A DNA stretch of 64,000 bases from JBGAHD01 sp044226395 (GTDB lineage: Bacteria > Pseudomonadota > Gammaproteobacteria > Xanthomonadales > Ahniellaceae), in contig JBGAHD010000004.1 of assembly GCA_044226395.1 (NCBI GenBank), positions 124,001 through 188,000 on the forward strand, given 5' to 3'. Below, in pieces: positions 52,773 to 62,078 of this stretch. The notes below the pieces were generated by a model. That model searched no databases. It had not been told where the DNA came from and worked only from the letters and a program-made list of their open reading frames with translations. A program made the position numbers and the translations under genes. Position 1 is the stretch's first letter. Every line of letters starts with the position of its first letter.

Positions 52773-53368
52773 CGCTGTCGACGCTCGCCGGTCCCGCGCG
52801 TCATTTGTACGAGATCAAGAAAAGCCGCTTCCTTGCCCTGGCCGCGCCCGCGGACTCGCCGGAAGCCGCGCTGAAATTCCTGCACGACGTCGCCGACGCC
52901 GACGCCACGCACAACTGCTGGGCCTACAAGATCGGCGCGCAATATCGCTTCTCCGATGATGGCGAACCCGCCGGCACCGCCGGGCGGCCCATGCTGCAAG
53001 CGATCGAAGGCCAGGGCTTCGATCGCGTGATGGTGGTGGTCACGCGCTGGTTCGGCGGCATCAAACTCGGCGCTGGCGGATTGGTACGCGCGTATTCCGC
53101 CGCCGCCGCCGAATGCCTGCGCACCGCGCCGCGCGTGGCCATCGTCGCCACGATCGTGGCGGAACTGCGCTGCGCCTTCGACGCCATGGGCCAAGTGCAT
53201 CAACTGCTCGGCACGCATCACGCGCGCAAGCTCGACGAGACCTTCGACGCCGACGGCGCGCGCTTGCGAATCGAACTGCCTGCCTCCACCTTGCCCGCAC
53301 TCGCGCGCGCCGTGCGCGATGCCACCCGGGGACAGGCCAGTGTCCTCGCCACGCCCGCGGAACCGTGA
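52769..53368 (+). CDS. yigZ: YigZ/IMPACT family protein
   Basis: 199 residues. The GTG at 52769 overlaps the upstream stop (GTGA), so the gene is translated with the anti-sigma gene. The UPF0029/IMPACT N-terminal domain is clear: HNCWAYKIGAQYRFSDDGEPAGTAGRPML, then VVVTRWFGGIKLGAGGLVRAYSAAA. A DUF1949-like C-terminal domain follows. Family members are widespread; the eukaryotic relative IMPACT inhibits the Gcn2 kinase, while the bacterial role is not settled. It has no evident link to the sigma factor. Confidence 0.92.
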   Translation: MTLSTLAGPARHLYEIKKSRFLALAAPADSPEAALKFLHDVADADATHNCWAYKIGAQYRFSDDGEPAGTAGRPMLQAIEGQGFDRVMVVVTRWFGGIKLGAGGLVRAYSAAAAECLRTAPRVAIVATIVAELRCAFDAMGQVHQLLGTHHARKLDETFDADGARLRIELPASTLPALARAVRDATRGQASVLATPAEP

Positions 53369-53496
53369 CGTGAACCGTTTCGTCGTCCCGCGTCGCGGGC
53401 GCACAATATCGCGGCCGCTCGCGCGTCTTTCGACTTCGGCGCCGCGCGCGCCGGATGACGGAACGTTCCCGCGATGATTTTCCCCGAGGTTCCCCG

Positions 53497-55293
53497 ATGA
53501 GCAGCGAAGACGGCCGCGCCCGGCCCCGAGGCAACAACGGCCTGCGGCCCTTGATCGCGATCTGGCCCTTCACGCGGCCCTACATCGCGCAAATCGTCGG
53601 CTGGTTGAGTTTTCTCGCCCTGTCCTCGGCTGCCACGCTGACCTTGCCCGCGGCCGTGCGGCAGATGATTGATCATGGTTTTTCGGCGGCCGACGCGGCT
53701 TATGTCGATCGCTATTTTCTGTTCTTGCTCGGCGTCGCCGTGGTGTTGGCGATCTCGACCGCGCTGCGGTTTTACTTCGTGTCCTCGCTGGGCGAGCGCG
53801 TGGTCGCCGACGTGCGTCGCGCGCTGTACGACCATCTGCTGCGGCTCGATCAGCGCTTCTTCGAATCCACGCGCACCGGTGAAGTGCTGTCTCGTCTGAC
53901 CACCGACACCGAACTCGTGCAAGTCGTCGTGGGGTCCAGCGCCTCGGTCGCGGTGCGCAGCTTCGTGCAGTTGATCGGCGCCTCGGCGCTGTTGCTCTAC
54001 ACCAGTCCCAAGCTCGCGGGTTACGCGGCGTTGGTCATTCCGTTAGCGGTGCTGCCGATGGTGCTGTTCGGACGACGCGTGCGTGGCCTGTCGCGCGCGA
54101 GCCAGGATCGCATCGCCGACACCTCGGCCACGGCCAGCGAAGCCCTCAACGCCATTCACACCATCCAGGCCAATGTGCGCGAGGCCTCGATCGCGGCGCG
54201 CTACGCCGCCGCCGTGCATCGCGCGCTCGAAACCGCACTCGCGCGCGTGCGCATGCGCTCGGGCATGACCGCGATGGTGATTCTGCTCGTGTTCGGCGCC
54301 ATCACGATGGTGCTCTGGGTCGGCGCGCGTGGCGTGATCGCGGGCGAAATCACCGCGGGCGTGTTGAGCCAATTCGTGCTCTACGCCGTGATGGTCGGCG
54401 GCGCCGTGGGCCTGTTGTCCGAAGTCTGGGGCGATGTGCAGCGCGCGGCCGGCGCGATGGAGCGCATCGACGAATTGCTCAACACCCGCAGCGATATCCG
54501 CGAACCCGAAGACCCCGCGACCCTGGTCACACCCGTGCGCGGCGCGCTGCGTTTCGACGATGTCGGCTTTCATTATCCGTCGCGGCCCCAGACCGCGGCG
54601 CTCAGCGGCTTCACGCTCGACATCCAGCCCGGCGAGAACATCGCCCTCGTCGGCCCCTCGGGCGCGGGCAAGAGCACCGTGTTTCAGTTGCTGCTGCGCT
54701 TCTACGATCCGCAGCACGGCAAGATCCTGCTCGATGGCCAGGACATTCGTCGCTTGCCGCTGGGCATCACGCGCGGCGCCGTGGCCTTGGTGCCGCAGGA
54801 CTCGGTGATCTTCGGCGCCAGCGCCCTCGATAACATCCGCTTCGGCCGCGAACACGCCAGCGATGACGAAGTACGCGCCGCCGCGCGCGCGGCCGAAGCG
54901 CATGAGTTCATCGAAGCCCTGCCCGAAGGCTATGACACCTATCTCGGCGAACGCGGCGTGCGCCTGTCCGGCGGCCAGCAACAACGCGTCGCCATCGCCC
55001 GCGCCATCCTGCGCGACGCGCCCGTGCTCCTGCTCGACGAAGCCACCTCCAGCCTCGACGCGCAAAGCGAAGCCGCCATCCAGGCCGCGCTCGATCGCCT
55101 GATGCGCGGCCGCACCACCATCGTCATCGCCCATCGCCTCGCCACCGTGCTCAAGGCCGACCGCATCATCGTGCTCGACCGCGGCCGCGTGGTCGCGCAA
55201 GGCAAGCACGAGGAATTGCTCGCGCAAGGGGGTTTGTATGCGGATTTGGCGCGGTTGCAGTTCACGGAGCCGGGGGCGATCGCGAATGGTTGA
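53497..55293 (+). CDS. MsbA-like ABC exporter (fused permease-ATPase)
   Basis: 598 residues, the usual size for a half-transporter. The ATG at 53497 follows CCGAGG; an in-frame start at 53455 adds 14 polar residues. Six membrane helices occupy about residues 25-310. The ATPase domain has Walker A VGPSGAGKST (about 385-394), the signature LSGGQQQR (about 490) and Walker B VLLLDEATSSLD (about 508-519), with H-loop IVIAHRL. This type exports lipids or amphipathic drugs as a homodimer. The substrate is not defined. Confidence 0.93.
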   Translation: MSSEDGRARPRGNNGLRPLIAIWPFTRPYIAQIVGWLSFLALSSAATLTLPAAVRQMIDHGFSAADAAYVDRYFLFLLGVAVVLAISTALRFYFVSSLGERVVADVRRALYDHLLRLDQRFFESTRTGEVLSRLTTDTELVQVVVGSSASVAVRSFVQLIGASALLLYTSPKLAGYAALVIPLAVLPMVLFGRRVRGLSRASQDRIADTSATASEALNAIHTIQANVREASIAARYAAAVHRALETALARVRMRSGMTAMVILLVFGAITMVLWVGARGVIAGEITAGVLSQFVLYAVMVGGAVGLLSEVWGDVQRAAGAMERIDELLNTRSDIREPEDPATLVTPVRGALRFDDVGFHYPSRPQTAALSGFTLDIQPGENIALVGPSGAGKSTVFQLLLRFYDPQHGKILLDGQDIRRLPLGITRGAVALVPQDSVIFGASALDNIRFGREHASDDEVRAAARAAEAHEFIEALPEGYDTYLGERGVRLSGGQQQRVAIARAILRDAPVLLLDEATSSLDAQSEAAIQAALDRLMRGRTTIVIAHRLATVLKADRIIVLDRGRVVAQGKHEELLAQGGLYADLARLQFTEPGAIANG

Positions 55294-55412
55294 GGGCGAT
55301 ATCCCGCGCGTGGCCGCGCGCGGGCGCTAAACCCTTCGGTGCGAATGCGCATCCTTGTTGCCGAAGGTCTGGGCATTCGCGCCGGGATCATCTCGAAACG
55401 AGGGGACTTCGC

Positions 55413-57221
55413 ATGACGCAGCGCCGCTTCCCTGTTCGGCGGACCGTGCGCCGTATGGCCATGATGCTCGCCGGGTTCGCGATCAGCGCTGGCGTCATCG
55501 CCGACCCCTCGCCTCATCCGACCGCGCGTTTCCTGGTCGCGCATCCCGACTTGACCACGACGCGCCTGGATTCGATGGCCACGATCGAGGCGACGATTCG
55601 CGGTGCCGCCGTGGATCGCTACACGGTCAACCTCGAACGCGGTCAGTTCGCCGCGGTGCGGTTGCGTCAGACCGGCGGCAATCTCGTGGCGACGGCATTC
55701 GCGCCCGATGGTCGCTTGCTGCGCATCGTTGATGAAACCGCGCAAGGTCAGTCGGAGATCATTCCGCTCACGGCCGACAGCGCGGGCACGTATGCGATCC
55801 AGGTCGCCGTGTTCGAATGGGACACGCCTGAAGCCGACTACGCCATCGAACTCACGCGCCGAGAGCGCGCGGGCCGCACGCCGCGCGAGATCGCCGAGCA
55901 ATGGATCAGCGCATGGCATGACCCCGAAGGTCCGGGCGCGGCCATCCTGGTGCTCAAGCACGGTCGGCCGATCTATCAACGCGCGATTGGGTTGAGTGAT
56001 GTCGAGCGCGGCACGGCCATGACGCTCGACACGCCCGTCGATCTGGCGTCGGTGTCCAAGCAGTTCACGGGCTACGCGGTGGCGATGCTGATCGCGCGGG
56101 GACGCTTGCGCCTGGACGATCCGGCGCGGCGCTATTTGCCCGAGCTCGGTGAACCATTCTCAGCGGTCACGGTTCGACATCTGCTCGAACACACTAGCGG
56201 CGTGCGCGACTGGGATCGCTCGTTCGCGCTCACCGGCCGCGCGATCGAGGACGGCATCGGCATGGACGAGGTGCTGGCGATGAGCGCGCGTCAACGCGTC
56301 TTGAACTTCGCGCCGGGCACGCGCCAGCAATACTCAAACGCGGGCTATGTCCTGCTGGCGCTGATCGTCGAGCGCGTCGGCGGCCAGCCCTTCGATATCT
56401 GGATGACCAAAAACATCTTTCGGCCGCTGGGCATGACGCACTGTCGCCTAGCGCGTGCGAATTCGGCCGATGACGGCGCGAACACGCCAAGCTACGCCAC
56501 GCGCTGGCCGACGCCGCGGGTGTTCTCGGCGCGACGCATGGTCACCTTGGGCTCGAGCGCGCTCGAATGCAGCGCCAACGACCTGGCGATCTGGCTCGAC
56601 AACTATCGCCACGGAAAACTTGGTGGCGATGCGGTGCAAAAGCTCGTCACGCAAACCAGGACGGCCCCCAACTCACCGGGCGCCGACTATGTGTTCGGCA
56701 ACTGGCGAAGCGCGCGCGAAGGGCACAGCTATCGCGGCCACGAAGGGCTGGCCGCGGGCTTTCGCACGTCCATGCGGCATTACCTGGACGACGATCTCTC
56801 GGTCATCTACCTCGCCAACGACGGCAACGACGCCACGCACGCGAGGGTGATGGCGTTGGAAGATCTATTCCTGGGCGTTCCCGCACGCCCCGTGGAAGTG
56901 CCCGAGGGCGAGTACGAACCGCCACTGCCGCAGACCGTCCACGTGAACATCGCGGACTACGTGGGCGACTATCACTCCGACGAACTGGCGACGACTTACA
57001 GCCTGCGCGTGCGTGACAGCGATTTGTACCTTCGGAACGAGCGCGGGCGCGAAGTGATGCTGCGGCCAGCCGAGCCGGACGTCTTCGTCAGCAGCGAGCG
57101 CTTTCTGGAGATGATCTTGTTTGTCCGCGACAAGTCCGGCGCGGTTGTCGGCCTGCGCCTGCCCTCGGCGAGCGAGGGCGATCTGGACTTCTCGCGCACG
57201 GCCGCGGACGTGACTCCCTGA
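55413..57221 (+). CDS. Exported serine hydrolase of the beta-lactamase (class C) fold
   Basis: 602 residues. The ATG at 55413 follows AGGGG; upstream in-frame sequence to 55290 is leader. The signal peptide runs to about residue 30 (GVIAD). Residues about 35-150 form a beta-sandwich pre-domain. The beta-lactamase domain has the catalytic S-x-x-K as SVSK (S213, K216), the tyrosine motif QQYSNAGYV (Y307) and a late H-E-G motif (YRGHEGLAAGF) in place of K-T-G. The last 90 residues are a lipocalin-like C-terminal domain (DYVGDYHSDELATTYSLRVRDS). The family includes esterases, peptidases and carboxypeptidase-like enzymes; true beta-lactamase activity is not implied. Confidence 0.9.
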   Translation: MTQRRFPVRRTVRRMAMMLAGFAISAGVIADPSPHPTARFLVAHPDLTTTRLDSMATIEATIRGAAVDRYTVNLERGQFAAVRLRQTGGNLVATAFAPDGRLLRIVDETAQGQSEIIPLTADSAGTYAIQVAVFEWDTPEADYAIELTRRERAGRTPREIAEQWISAWHDPEGPGAAILVLKHGRPIYQRAIGLSDVERGTAMTLDTPVDLASVSKQFTGYAVAMLIARGRLRLDDPARRYLPELGEPFSAVTVRHLLEHTSGVRDWDRSFALTGRAIEDGIGMDEVLAMSARQRVLNFAPGTRQQYSNAGYVLLALIVERVGGQPFDIWMTKNIFRPLGMTHCRLARANSADDGANTPSYATRWPTPRVFSARRMVTLGSSALECSANDLAIWLDNYRHGKLGGDAVQKLVTQTRTAPNSPGADYVFGNWRSAREGHSYRGHEGLAAGFRTSMRHYLDDDLSVIYLANDGNDATHARVMALEDLFLGVPARPVEVPEGEYEPPLPQTVHVNIADYVGDYHSDELATTYSLRVRDSDLYLRNERGREVMLRPAEPDVFVSSERFLEMILFVRDKSGAVVGLRLPSASEGDLDFSRTAADVTP

Positions 57222-57223
57222 TG

Positions 57224-57249
57224 CCGGGGACGTCGCACGACGTCCCCGG
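57224..57249. terminator. Perfect 11-bp hairpin between convergent genes
   Basis: CCGGGGACGTC (57224-57234) pairs with GACGTCCCCGG (57239-57249) around the tetraloop GCAC. It lies between two convergent stop codons and could end transcription in both directions. No T-run follows, so the terminator type is uncertain. Confidence 0.5.
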
Positions 57250-57267
57250 TCGTGTCGACGGTCTGAC

Positions 57268-58290
57268 TCAGTTCACACCCTCGGCCGCGCCAATATCGAC
57301 ATAGCCTTCAAGATCGCGAACTTGCCCGAACACGTCATAGCGCCCCACGCCCGCGCCCGTGCCGAGCACATTGCGCAACGATGAACTCGCCGTCGGCCGC
57401 GGCACGGTGGCGGATTCGAACTGGGGATCGGTGATGGCGTAGTTGCTGTAGCTCGTGCTGTTGAAGCCGCCTGACAATGTGCCGTAGCGCGTGTGCGCGA
57501 CTTGCACGCGCGGCGTCGGTTGCAGATCGCCCACGCCGCCGGCATTGCCGAAGAACACGCTGCCATAGAGCAGGCCCGTCGCCACGCCCGACCATTCGAT
57601 GGCGCTGGCGTTGGCGCCGGTGCGCGTGTTGTTGATCACGGTCAAACCCGACAGCGCGCTGCCGCCGGAATTCGCGGCAATGTAGATCGCCGGATTGTCA
57701 TCGCTGAAGTTGTTGCGCACGATGCTGTTGGAAAAGCGAATGAAGCCATCGTCGCTGACGAGTTTCACCGTGGGCCGCAAGCCACCACTCGACACATGAC
57801 CATGCACCACCACGCGATCGACGCGGATATCGAGATTGCCCTTGGCGAAGCCGATAATGGCAAGCCCCGCCGCATCCGCGACATTGCTGGCATTGCTGGT
57901 GCCATTGCGCAGCGTCGCCGATTCCAGCGACACCTGCACGGGCGTGTATTCCTCGAACACGCGAATCCACAGCGAGGGCATCACCGCGCCGCCATCGAGC
58001 ACGGTCTTGCGAGCGTCATTGCTGGCGGTGAAGCAGGTGTTGGCGAGCAAGCTCCAACCGCCGCGAATCGTCAGGCTCTTGCCATCCCAGATATCGGCGC
58101 GAAACGGCGCGGCCGTGGTCGCGTTGAACGTGCCGATGGCGATGCGAATTTCGTCGGCTTCATTGTTGTCGCCGACGGTGGCGAGCGCGCTGCTCAGTTC
58201 GGCGGACGTGCGGGCGCAAAACACGGCGGCGTGAACAGGCGCGCAAAGCGACACGCCAAGCGCCAAGGCGAGAAGGAGAACACGATGCAT
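57268..58290 (-). CDS. Secreted beta-helix protein without the shared tail
   Basis: 340 residues from the ATG at 58290, with AGAGG 7 bases upstream; an in-frame start at 58323 is less likely. The signal peptide ends about residue 21 (VHA). Short strands such as SLESATLRNGTSN, LDIRVDRVVVHGHVSS and SNSIVRNNFSDDNPAIYIAAN suggest a parallel beta-helix. A distinctive early motif DIWDGKSLTIRGGWS...CF is also seen in part in the gene at 16446 (SGGWDDSFS). It ends YVDIGAAEGVN, that is, the domain end seen in the array (DIGAxE) but with no F-x-x-G-F-E tail. Function is unknown. Confidence 0.78.
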   Translation of the reverse strand: MHRVLLLALALGVSLCAPVHAAVFCARTSAELSSALATVGDNNEADEIRIAIGTFNATTAAPFRADIWDGKSLTIRGGWSLLANTCFTASNDARKTVLDGGAVMPSLWIRVFEEYTPVQVSLESATLRNGTSNASNVADAAGLAIIGFAKGNLDIRVDRVVVHGHVSSGGLRPTVKLVSDDGFIRFSNSIVRNNFSDDNPAIYIAANSGGSALSGLTVINNTRTGANASAIEWSGVATGLLYGSVFFGNAGGVGDLQPTPRVQVAHTRYGTLSGGFNSTSYSNYAITDPQFESATVPRPTASSSLRNVLGTGAGVGRYDVFGQVRDLEGYVDIGAAEGVN

Positions 58291-58398
58291 GGCAGGACCT
58301 CTGGTGACGGACTGCCACTTCAACGTTCGTCGTTAGGCCAATCGAACGGGCGCGGTGAAGTCGCGCCGCCAGGCGATGTCAGTCGGACGATCCAGCCT

Positions 58399-59244
58399 TC
58401 ACGGCGTTTTGGGCTTTGCTGGCTTGGCTGAGGCCGTGGCGGGCTGGGCTTTCGGCTTGGCGACATCCGACGACGCCGAAGGCCCACGCGCCGCGCGCGG
58501 CTTGGCGCTAGGCGTGGCGACTTCGGCGCGACGCAAACGCACATGCAAATGCGCGGTGCCCTCGCCCAACGATTCTTCTTTCACTTCCAAATACGGCTGA
58601 TGGCGCACCAACTCGCCCAACTTGGAAAACTTGTAATTGCGCGCATCGAACGACGGATTGTTCTTCATCAAGAAACTGCCGACGCTCGACAAGGGCGCCC
58701 AGCCGTCCTCGCGGGTCATGGCCTTGATCGCGTTCACGAGTTGCGGCTCCAGCGGTTCGATCGCGGGGGCGGGCTCGGCGTTGTCGTCGTCGTCGTGCGT
58801 ATCGTCGCGCAGAATCTCGGTGTAGACGAAGCGATCGCAGGCGGCGACGAAGGGCTTGGGCGTCTTGCGTTCGCCGAAGCCATAGACTTTCAGCCCCGCT
58901 TCGCGCAGCCGCGTGGCCAGACGGGTGAAGTCACTGTCGGAGGACACCAGGCAAAAGCCATCGAGATGGCCCGCGTGCAGCAGGTCCATGGCGTCGATGA
59001 TCATGGCCGAGTCGGTGGCGTTCTTGCCCGTGGTGTAACTGAACTGCTGCACGGGCTGGATGGCCAGCGCGTGCAGCACGTCCTTCCACGAGCGCAGTTG
59101 CGGCGTGGTCCAGTCGCCGTAGGCGCGCTTGACCAGGGCCGTACCGTGGCGCGAGACCTCGGCCAGCAATTGCGCGGCGATGCTCGGCTGAGCATTGTCG
59201 GCATCGATCAGGACGGCGAGTTTTTCCGCTTTCGACGTGGCCAT
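58399..59244 (-). CDS. NYN-domain protein with OST-HTH/LOTUS domain (LabA/DUF88-like)
   Basis: 281 residues from the ATG at 59244, which has GGAGGGG just upstream; an in-frame start at 59409 is rejected. The NYN domain (residues about 5-155) is a PIN-like nuclease fold with acidic residues at LIDADN, TDSAMIIDAMDL and SSDSDFTRLA. The OST-HTH/LOTUS domain (about 175-245) reads LVNAIKAMTREDGWAPLSSVGSFLMKNNPSFDARNYKFSKLGELV. The C-terminus is an Ala/Lys/Pro-rich tail. The pairing of NYN with LOTUS suggests an RNA-binding RNase. Confidence 0.93.
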   Translation of the reverse strand: MATSKAEKLAVLIDADNAQPSIAAQLLAEVSRHGTALVKRAYGDWTTPQLRSWKDVLHALAIQPVQQFSYTTGKNATDSAMIIDAMDLLHAGHLDGFCLVSSDSDFTRLATRLREAGLKVYGFGERKTPKPFVAACDRFVYTEILRDDTHDDDDNAEPAPAIEPLEPQLVNAIKAMTREDGWAPLSSVGSFLMKNNPSFDARNYKFSKLGELVRHQPYLEVKEESLGEGTAHLHVRLRRAEVATPSAKPRAARGPSASSDVAKPKAQPATASAKPAKPKTP

Positions 59245-59380
59245 GGCCCCTCCGGTCGCGCGACGGGTCAGACTATGGGACGACGACGCGCGCGGCGCAA
59301 CCGGCCAGCCTTCGACGCGCCCATCACGACCCGCGCCATGCCGCTTGCTAGAATCGCGGCTCCTTCCGCGATCTTCCGCC

Positions 59381-60262
59381 ATGGCCGACACCGCCCGCAT
59401 CGCCTGCATTCAATGGTCCTTCGACCGCGTCGACGACTTCGCCGCGTTCGCCGCCAAGGTCGAGCGCTTCGCGCGCGCCGCCGCCGACTACAACGCCGAC
59501 TTTCTGGTCTATCCAGAACTGTTCACTTGCGAAATCGTCTCGGCCGCGCCGCGGCTGCTCGATGGCGCGGCGGCGGTGAACCTGCTCGACGCGCACACGG
59601 CCGATGTGCGTGCGCTGTTCACGCGCATCGCGCGCGAGTATCGGGTCAATGTCATCGGTGGCTCGCATCTCCTGCGCGATGCGCAGGGCGAAGTACGCAA
59701 CGTCTGCTTCGTCGCGCTGCGCGATGGCACGCTTCACGAAGTGCCCAAGATTCACGCCACGCCGAATGAGCGCCGCGCCTGGGGCGTGGGCGGTGGCGAC
59801 GTGGTGCGCGCGATCGATACCGATCGCGGTCGCATCGGCGTGGCGATCTGTTATGACTCGGAGTTTCCCGAACTCACGCGGCACCTGACGGATCAAGGCG
59901 CGGAGATTTTGTTCGTGCCGTTCTGCACCGACGATCGCCACGGCTATCTGCGCGTGCGTTATTCCAGTCAGGCGCGCGCGATCGAAAACCAATGCTACGT
60001 GGCCCTGGCCGGCAATGTCGGCATCCTGCGCAATGTCTTCAATCTCGACGTGCAGTACGCGCAATCGGCCGTGCTCACGCCCTGCGATCTGCCGTTCGCG
60101 CGCGAGGGCATCGCGGTCGAAGCCACGGCCAATGTCGAAGGCGTGATCGTGGCCGATGTCGATCTGACCGCGCTGCGCCGCGCGCGCGAAGCGGGCACGG
60201 TGCAGAACCTCAAGGATCGCCGTCTGGATCTTTACGGCTCCGGCTGGAAAGCCGTCGACTAG
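59381..60262 (+). CDS. Carbon-nitrogen hydrolase (nitrilase superfamily)
   Basis: 293 residues. The ATG at 59381 is used because the conserved region begins at MADTARIACIQW; upstream frame to 59195 overlaps the divergent NYN gene. The catalytic triad is visible: E46 in YPELFTCE, K123 in EVPKIHATPNE and C157 in GVAICYDSEFPE. The family hydrolyses nitriles, amides or omega-amino acids; the C-terminal NLKDRRLDLY is typical of the NIT/omega-amidase-type group. The stop (60260-60262) overlaps that of the convergent membrane-protein gene, sharing the palindrome CTAG. Confidence 0.92.
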   Translation: MADTARIACIQWSFDRVDDFAAFAAKVERFARAAADYNADFLVYPELFTCEIVSAAPRLLDGAAAVNLLDAHTADVRALFTRIAREYRVNVIGGSHLLRDAQGEVRNVCFVALRDGTLHEVPKIHATPNERRAWGVGGGDVVRAIDTDRGRIGVAICYDSEFPELTRHLTDQGAEILFVPFCTDDRHGYLRVRYSSQARAIENQCYVALAGNVGILRNVFNLDVQYAQSAVLTPCDLPFAREGIAVEATANVEGVIVADVDLTALRRAREAGTVQNLKDRRLDLYGSGWKAVD

Positions 60263-61155
60263 GACTTTGCTTTTTTCTTGCGCGTCGGCGGCGCTTTCGG
60301 CGCGGAAGACGGGGTGGCATCGACTTTGGCGATGATCTCGCGCAGCAACGGATCGTCCTTCACATTGGCCGCTGGTGCGGTGTCGCCTTGCCCCGCGCCC
60401 AGGCCGGTGAACTGCGACAGGATGCGCGCGATGAACAGGAACACGCCGCTCGCCACCGCGATGTGCGCCGGCACCATGCCATTGATCGGCAGCGTGCTCC
60501 AGCGGCTGGCCTTGACGACCTCTTCGGTGATGCCGCCTGGCGAAGGGCCGACCGCGGGCACGAGGAACAGCAAAATCATGCCCAGCGTCAGGCTCAGGCC
60601 CGCCATGATCTCTTGATGCCCCACCGGCACGCGCCATTGCTGCACCTTGCCGCGTCGACCGATCCGGACGCTGTCGCCCGATGGCGCGCCGATCATGCCT
60701 TCGTCATTGCCGCTGGTGAAGTTAATGAAAGCGCCGGGCACGGTCGCCGAGCGATCGACGTGACCCGAAACCAGCCGCCATACCATCGTCGCCGACAAGG
60801 TCGCCAAGCCCCACAACGCGGCTGGACCCAGCACGATGGTGGCGATGAAGACCAAGGCGCCCAGCGGCAGCAGAATGAAACTGGCCTTGGTCGCGCGCGA
60901 CATGCGCTTGTCCTCCAGGCGCAGCACGCCGCCAAACAAGCCAATGATCGACAGCGGCAGTTGCAGCAGGAACAGCGGCGCCGCGTAGGCAATCAGATCG
61001 AGGCCGCCGAAATACGTCGGCGCAGCCCAGCACAAACCGCAGGCGGCGGCGGCGAGCACATCGGGCACGGCATCGCGAAACGCATCGCCGACACCGCGCG
61101 GTGGCGCGGCGGGCGTGACGTTCTCGGCTTGGCGAGTCTTGCGCTTGGCACCCAT
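60259..61155 (-). CDS. Multi-pass membrane protein, hypothetical
   Basis: 298 residues from the ATG at 61155, with GGGGGAA just upstream. About five hydrophobic segments are present (about residues 30-68, 94-118, 180-205, 226-250). Between them lies a soluble beta-rich stretch (SGNDEGMIGAPSGDSVRIGRRGKVQQWRVPVG). The C-terminus is Lys-rich (KAPPTRKKKAKS). I do not recognise the family. It is convergent with the nitrilase gene and overlaps its stop. Confidence 0.75.
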   Translation of the reverse strand: MGAKRKTRQAENVTPAAPPRGVGDAFRDAVPDVLAAAACGLCWAAPTYFGGLDLIAYAAPLFLLQLPLSIIGLFGGVLRLEDKRMSRATKASFILLPLGALVFIATIVLGPAALWGLATLSATMVWRLVSGHVDRSATVPGAFINFTSGNDEGMIGAPSGDSVRIGRRGKVQQWRVPVGHQEIMAGLSLTLGMILLFLVPAVGPSPGGITEEVVKASRWSTLPINGMVPAHIAVASGVFLFIARILSQFTGLGAGQGDTAPAANVKDDPLLREIIAKVDATPSSAPKAPPTRKKKAKS

Positions 61156-61249
61156 GACATTCCCCCGCGCCAGCAGGTCATGAGTGTAGCAACGCCGCGC
61201 CGGCGCGTTTCGCACGCGCCGGCGGAATCAAAGGCATGGGCGCGAGGGC

Positions 61250-61441
61250 TCAGCGACTGCCGAGCGCGCGTTCGATCTTCTGATCGGTCTTGTACTGGCT
61301 CAGCGCGTAGACGGCCCACAGCGCGGCGGGAATCCAGCCGATCAGGGTGATCTGCAGCAGCAGGCACAGCAGACCCGCGAACGGACGACCGATGGTGAAG
61401 AACACCAGGAAGGGCAGAAAGATCGCGAGAATCAGACGCAT
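61250..61441 (-). CDS. YqaE/Pmp3 family small membrane protein
   Basis: 63 residues with two membrane helices. The pattern LILAIFLPFLVFFTIGRPFAGLLCLLLQITLIGWIPAALWAVYAL is that of the UPF0057/Pmp3 family. These small hydrophobic proteins are often stress-induced and affect membrane potential. It has a short charged tail (KTDQKIERALGSR). It lies 94 bp upstream of the neighbouring membrane-protein gene on the same strand. Confidence 0.88.
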   Translation of the reverse strand: MRLILAIFLPFLVFFTIGRPFAGLLCLLLQITLIGWIPAALWAVYALSQYKTDQKIERALGSR

Positions 61442-61556
61442 GGTGATACTGCTCCCGTCAGTCGTGGGGGGCGCCGCTAGGCCGTCCGGCGGAGCGGTCG
61501 AGCGGGCACGGGGCGCAGTGTGGCGTCGCTGGCCGTGGATTCAAGGGCGCCGGAAG

Positions 61557-62078
61557 TCATGCCGGAAAATCGATGCCGAACAGACGCACGCGCGATTGCG
61601 GATCGGGCCAGGCGATTTCGCCTTCGAGCCGCAGGCCGATTTTCTCCAGCACCTTGCGTGAGCCTTCGTTGCCGACCGAGGTCACCGCGATCACGCGGCG
61701 CAGGCCGTGCGCGCGCCGACCCCAGTCGAGGCAGGCGCGCGCGGCTTCGACCGCGTAACCCTGGCCCCAGAATTCGGGCAGGAAGGCAAAGCCCACGTCG
61801 ACATCGGGCAAGGTCTCGCGTCGGATCAGGCCGGCCATGCCGATGACGGCGCCATCGTCGCGACGTTCGACGCGGCACAAGCCCATGCCGTGACGCACGT
61901 ACATCGCCATCGGGCCCTCCTGCAAATACCGTCGCGCGTCGTCCTCGGTGCGCACGCCGCGATCGGCGATGTTGGCGATGAACGACGGCTCGTTGAGCAG
62001 ACGCACGATGAAGGCCGCGTCCGCGTCGGTGAACGGCGCGATGCGCAGGCGTTCGCTGAGGATTTCGATTTCGCTCAT
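61557..62078 (-). CDS. GNAT-family N-acetyltransferase
   Basis: 173 residues. SERLRIAPFTDADAAFIVRLLNEPSFIANI is the usual opening of the RimJ-type subgroup. The acetyl-CoA motif A reads DVDVGFAFLPEFWGQGYAVEAARACLDWG. VTSVGNEGSRKVLEKIGLRLEGE and the C-terminal LFGIDF follow. It probably acetylates an amine such as a protein N-terminus or small molecule. The start overlaps the stop of the NUDIX gene (ATGA), so the two form an operon. Confidence 0.92.
   Translation of the reverse strand: MSEIEILSERLRIAPFTDADAAFIVRLLNEPSFIANIADRGVRTEDDARRYLQEGPMAMYVRHGMGLCRVERRDDGAVIGMAGLIRRETLPDVDVGFAFLPEFWGQGYAVEAARACLDWGRRAHGLRRVIAVTSVGNEGSRKVLEKIGLRLEGEIAWPDPQSRVRLFGIDFPA

Noticed and set aside
55402..55409. 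Another GGGGACTT, directly before the beta-lactamase-fold gene
   Set aside because: No GTTTCYCG block follows and the start codon comes three bases later; it is better explained as part of the ribosome binding site.
55413..57221. Antibiotic-resistance beta-lactamase
   Set aside because: The S-x-x-K and Tyr motifs fit the fold, but the pre-domain, the H-E-G motif and the lipocalin-like C-terminus point to an esterase or peptidase relative.
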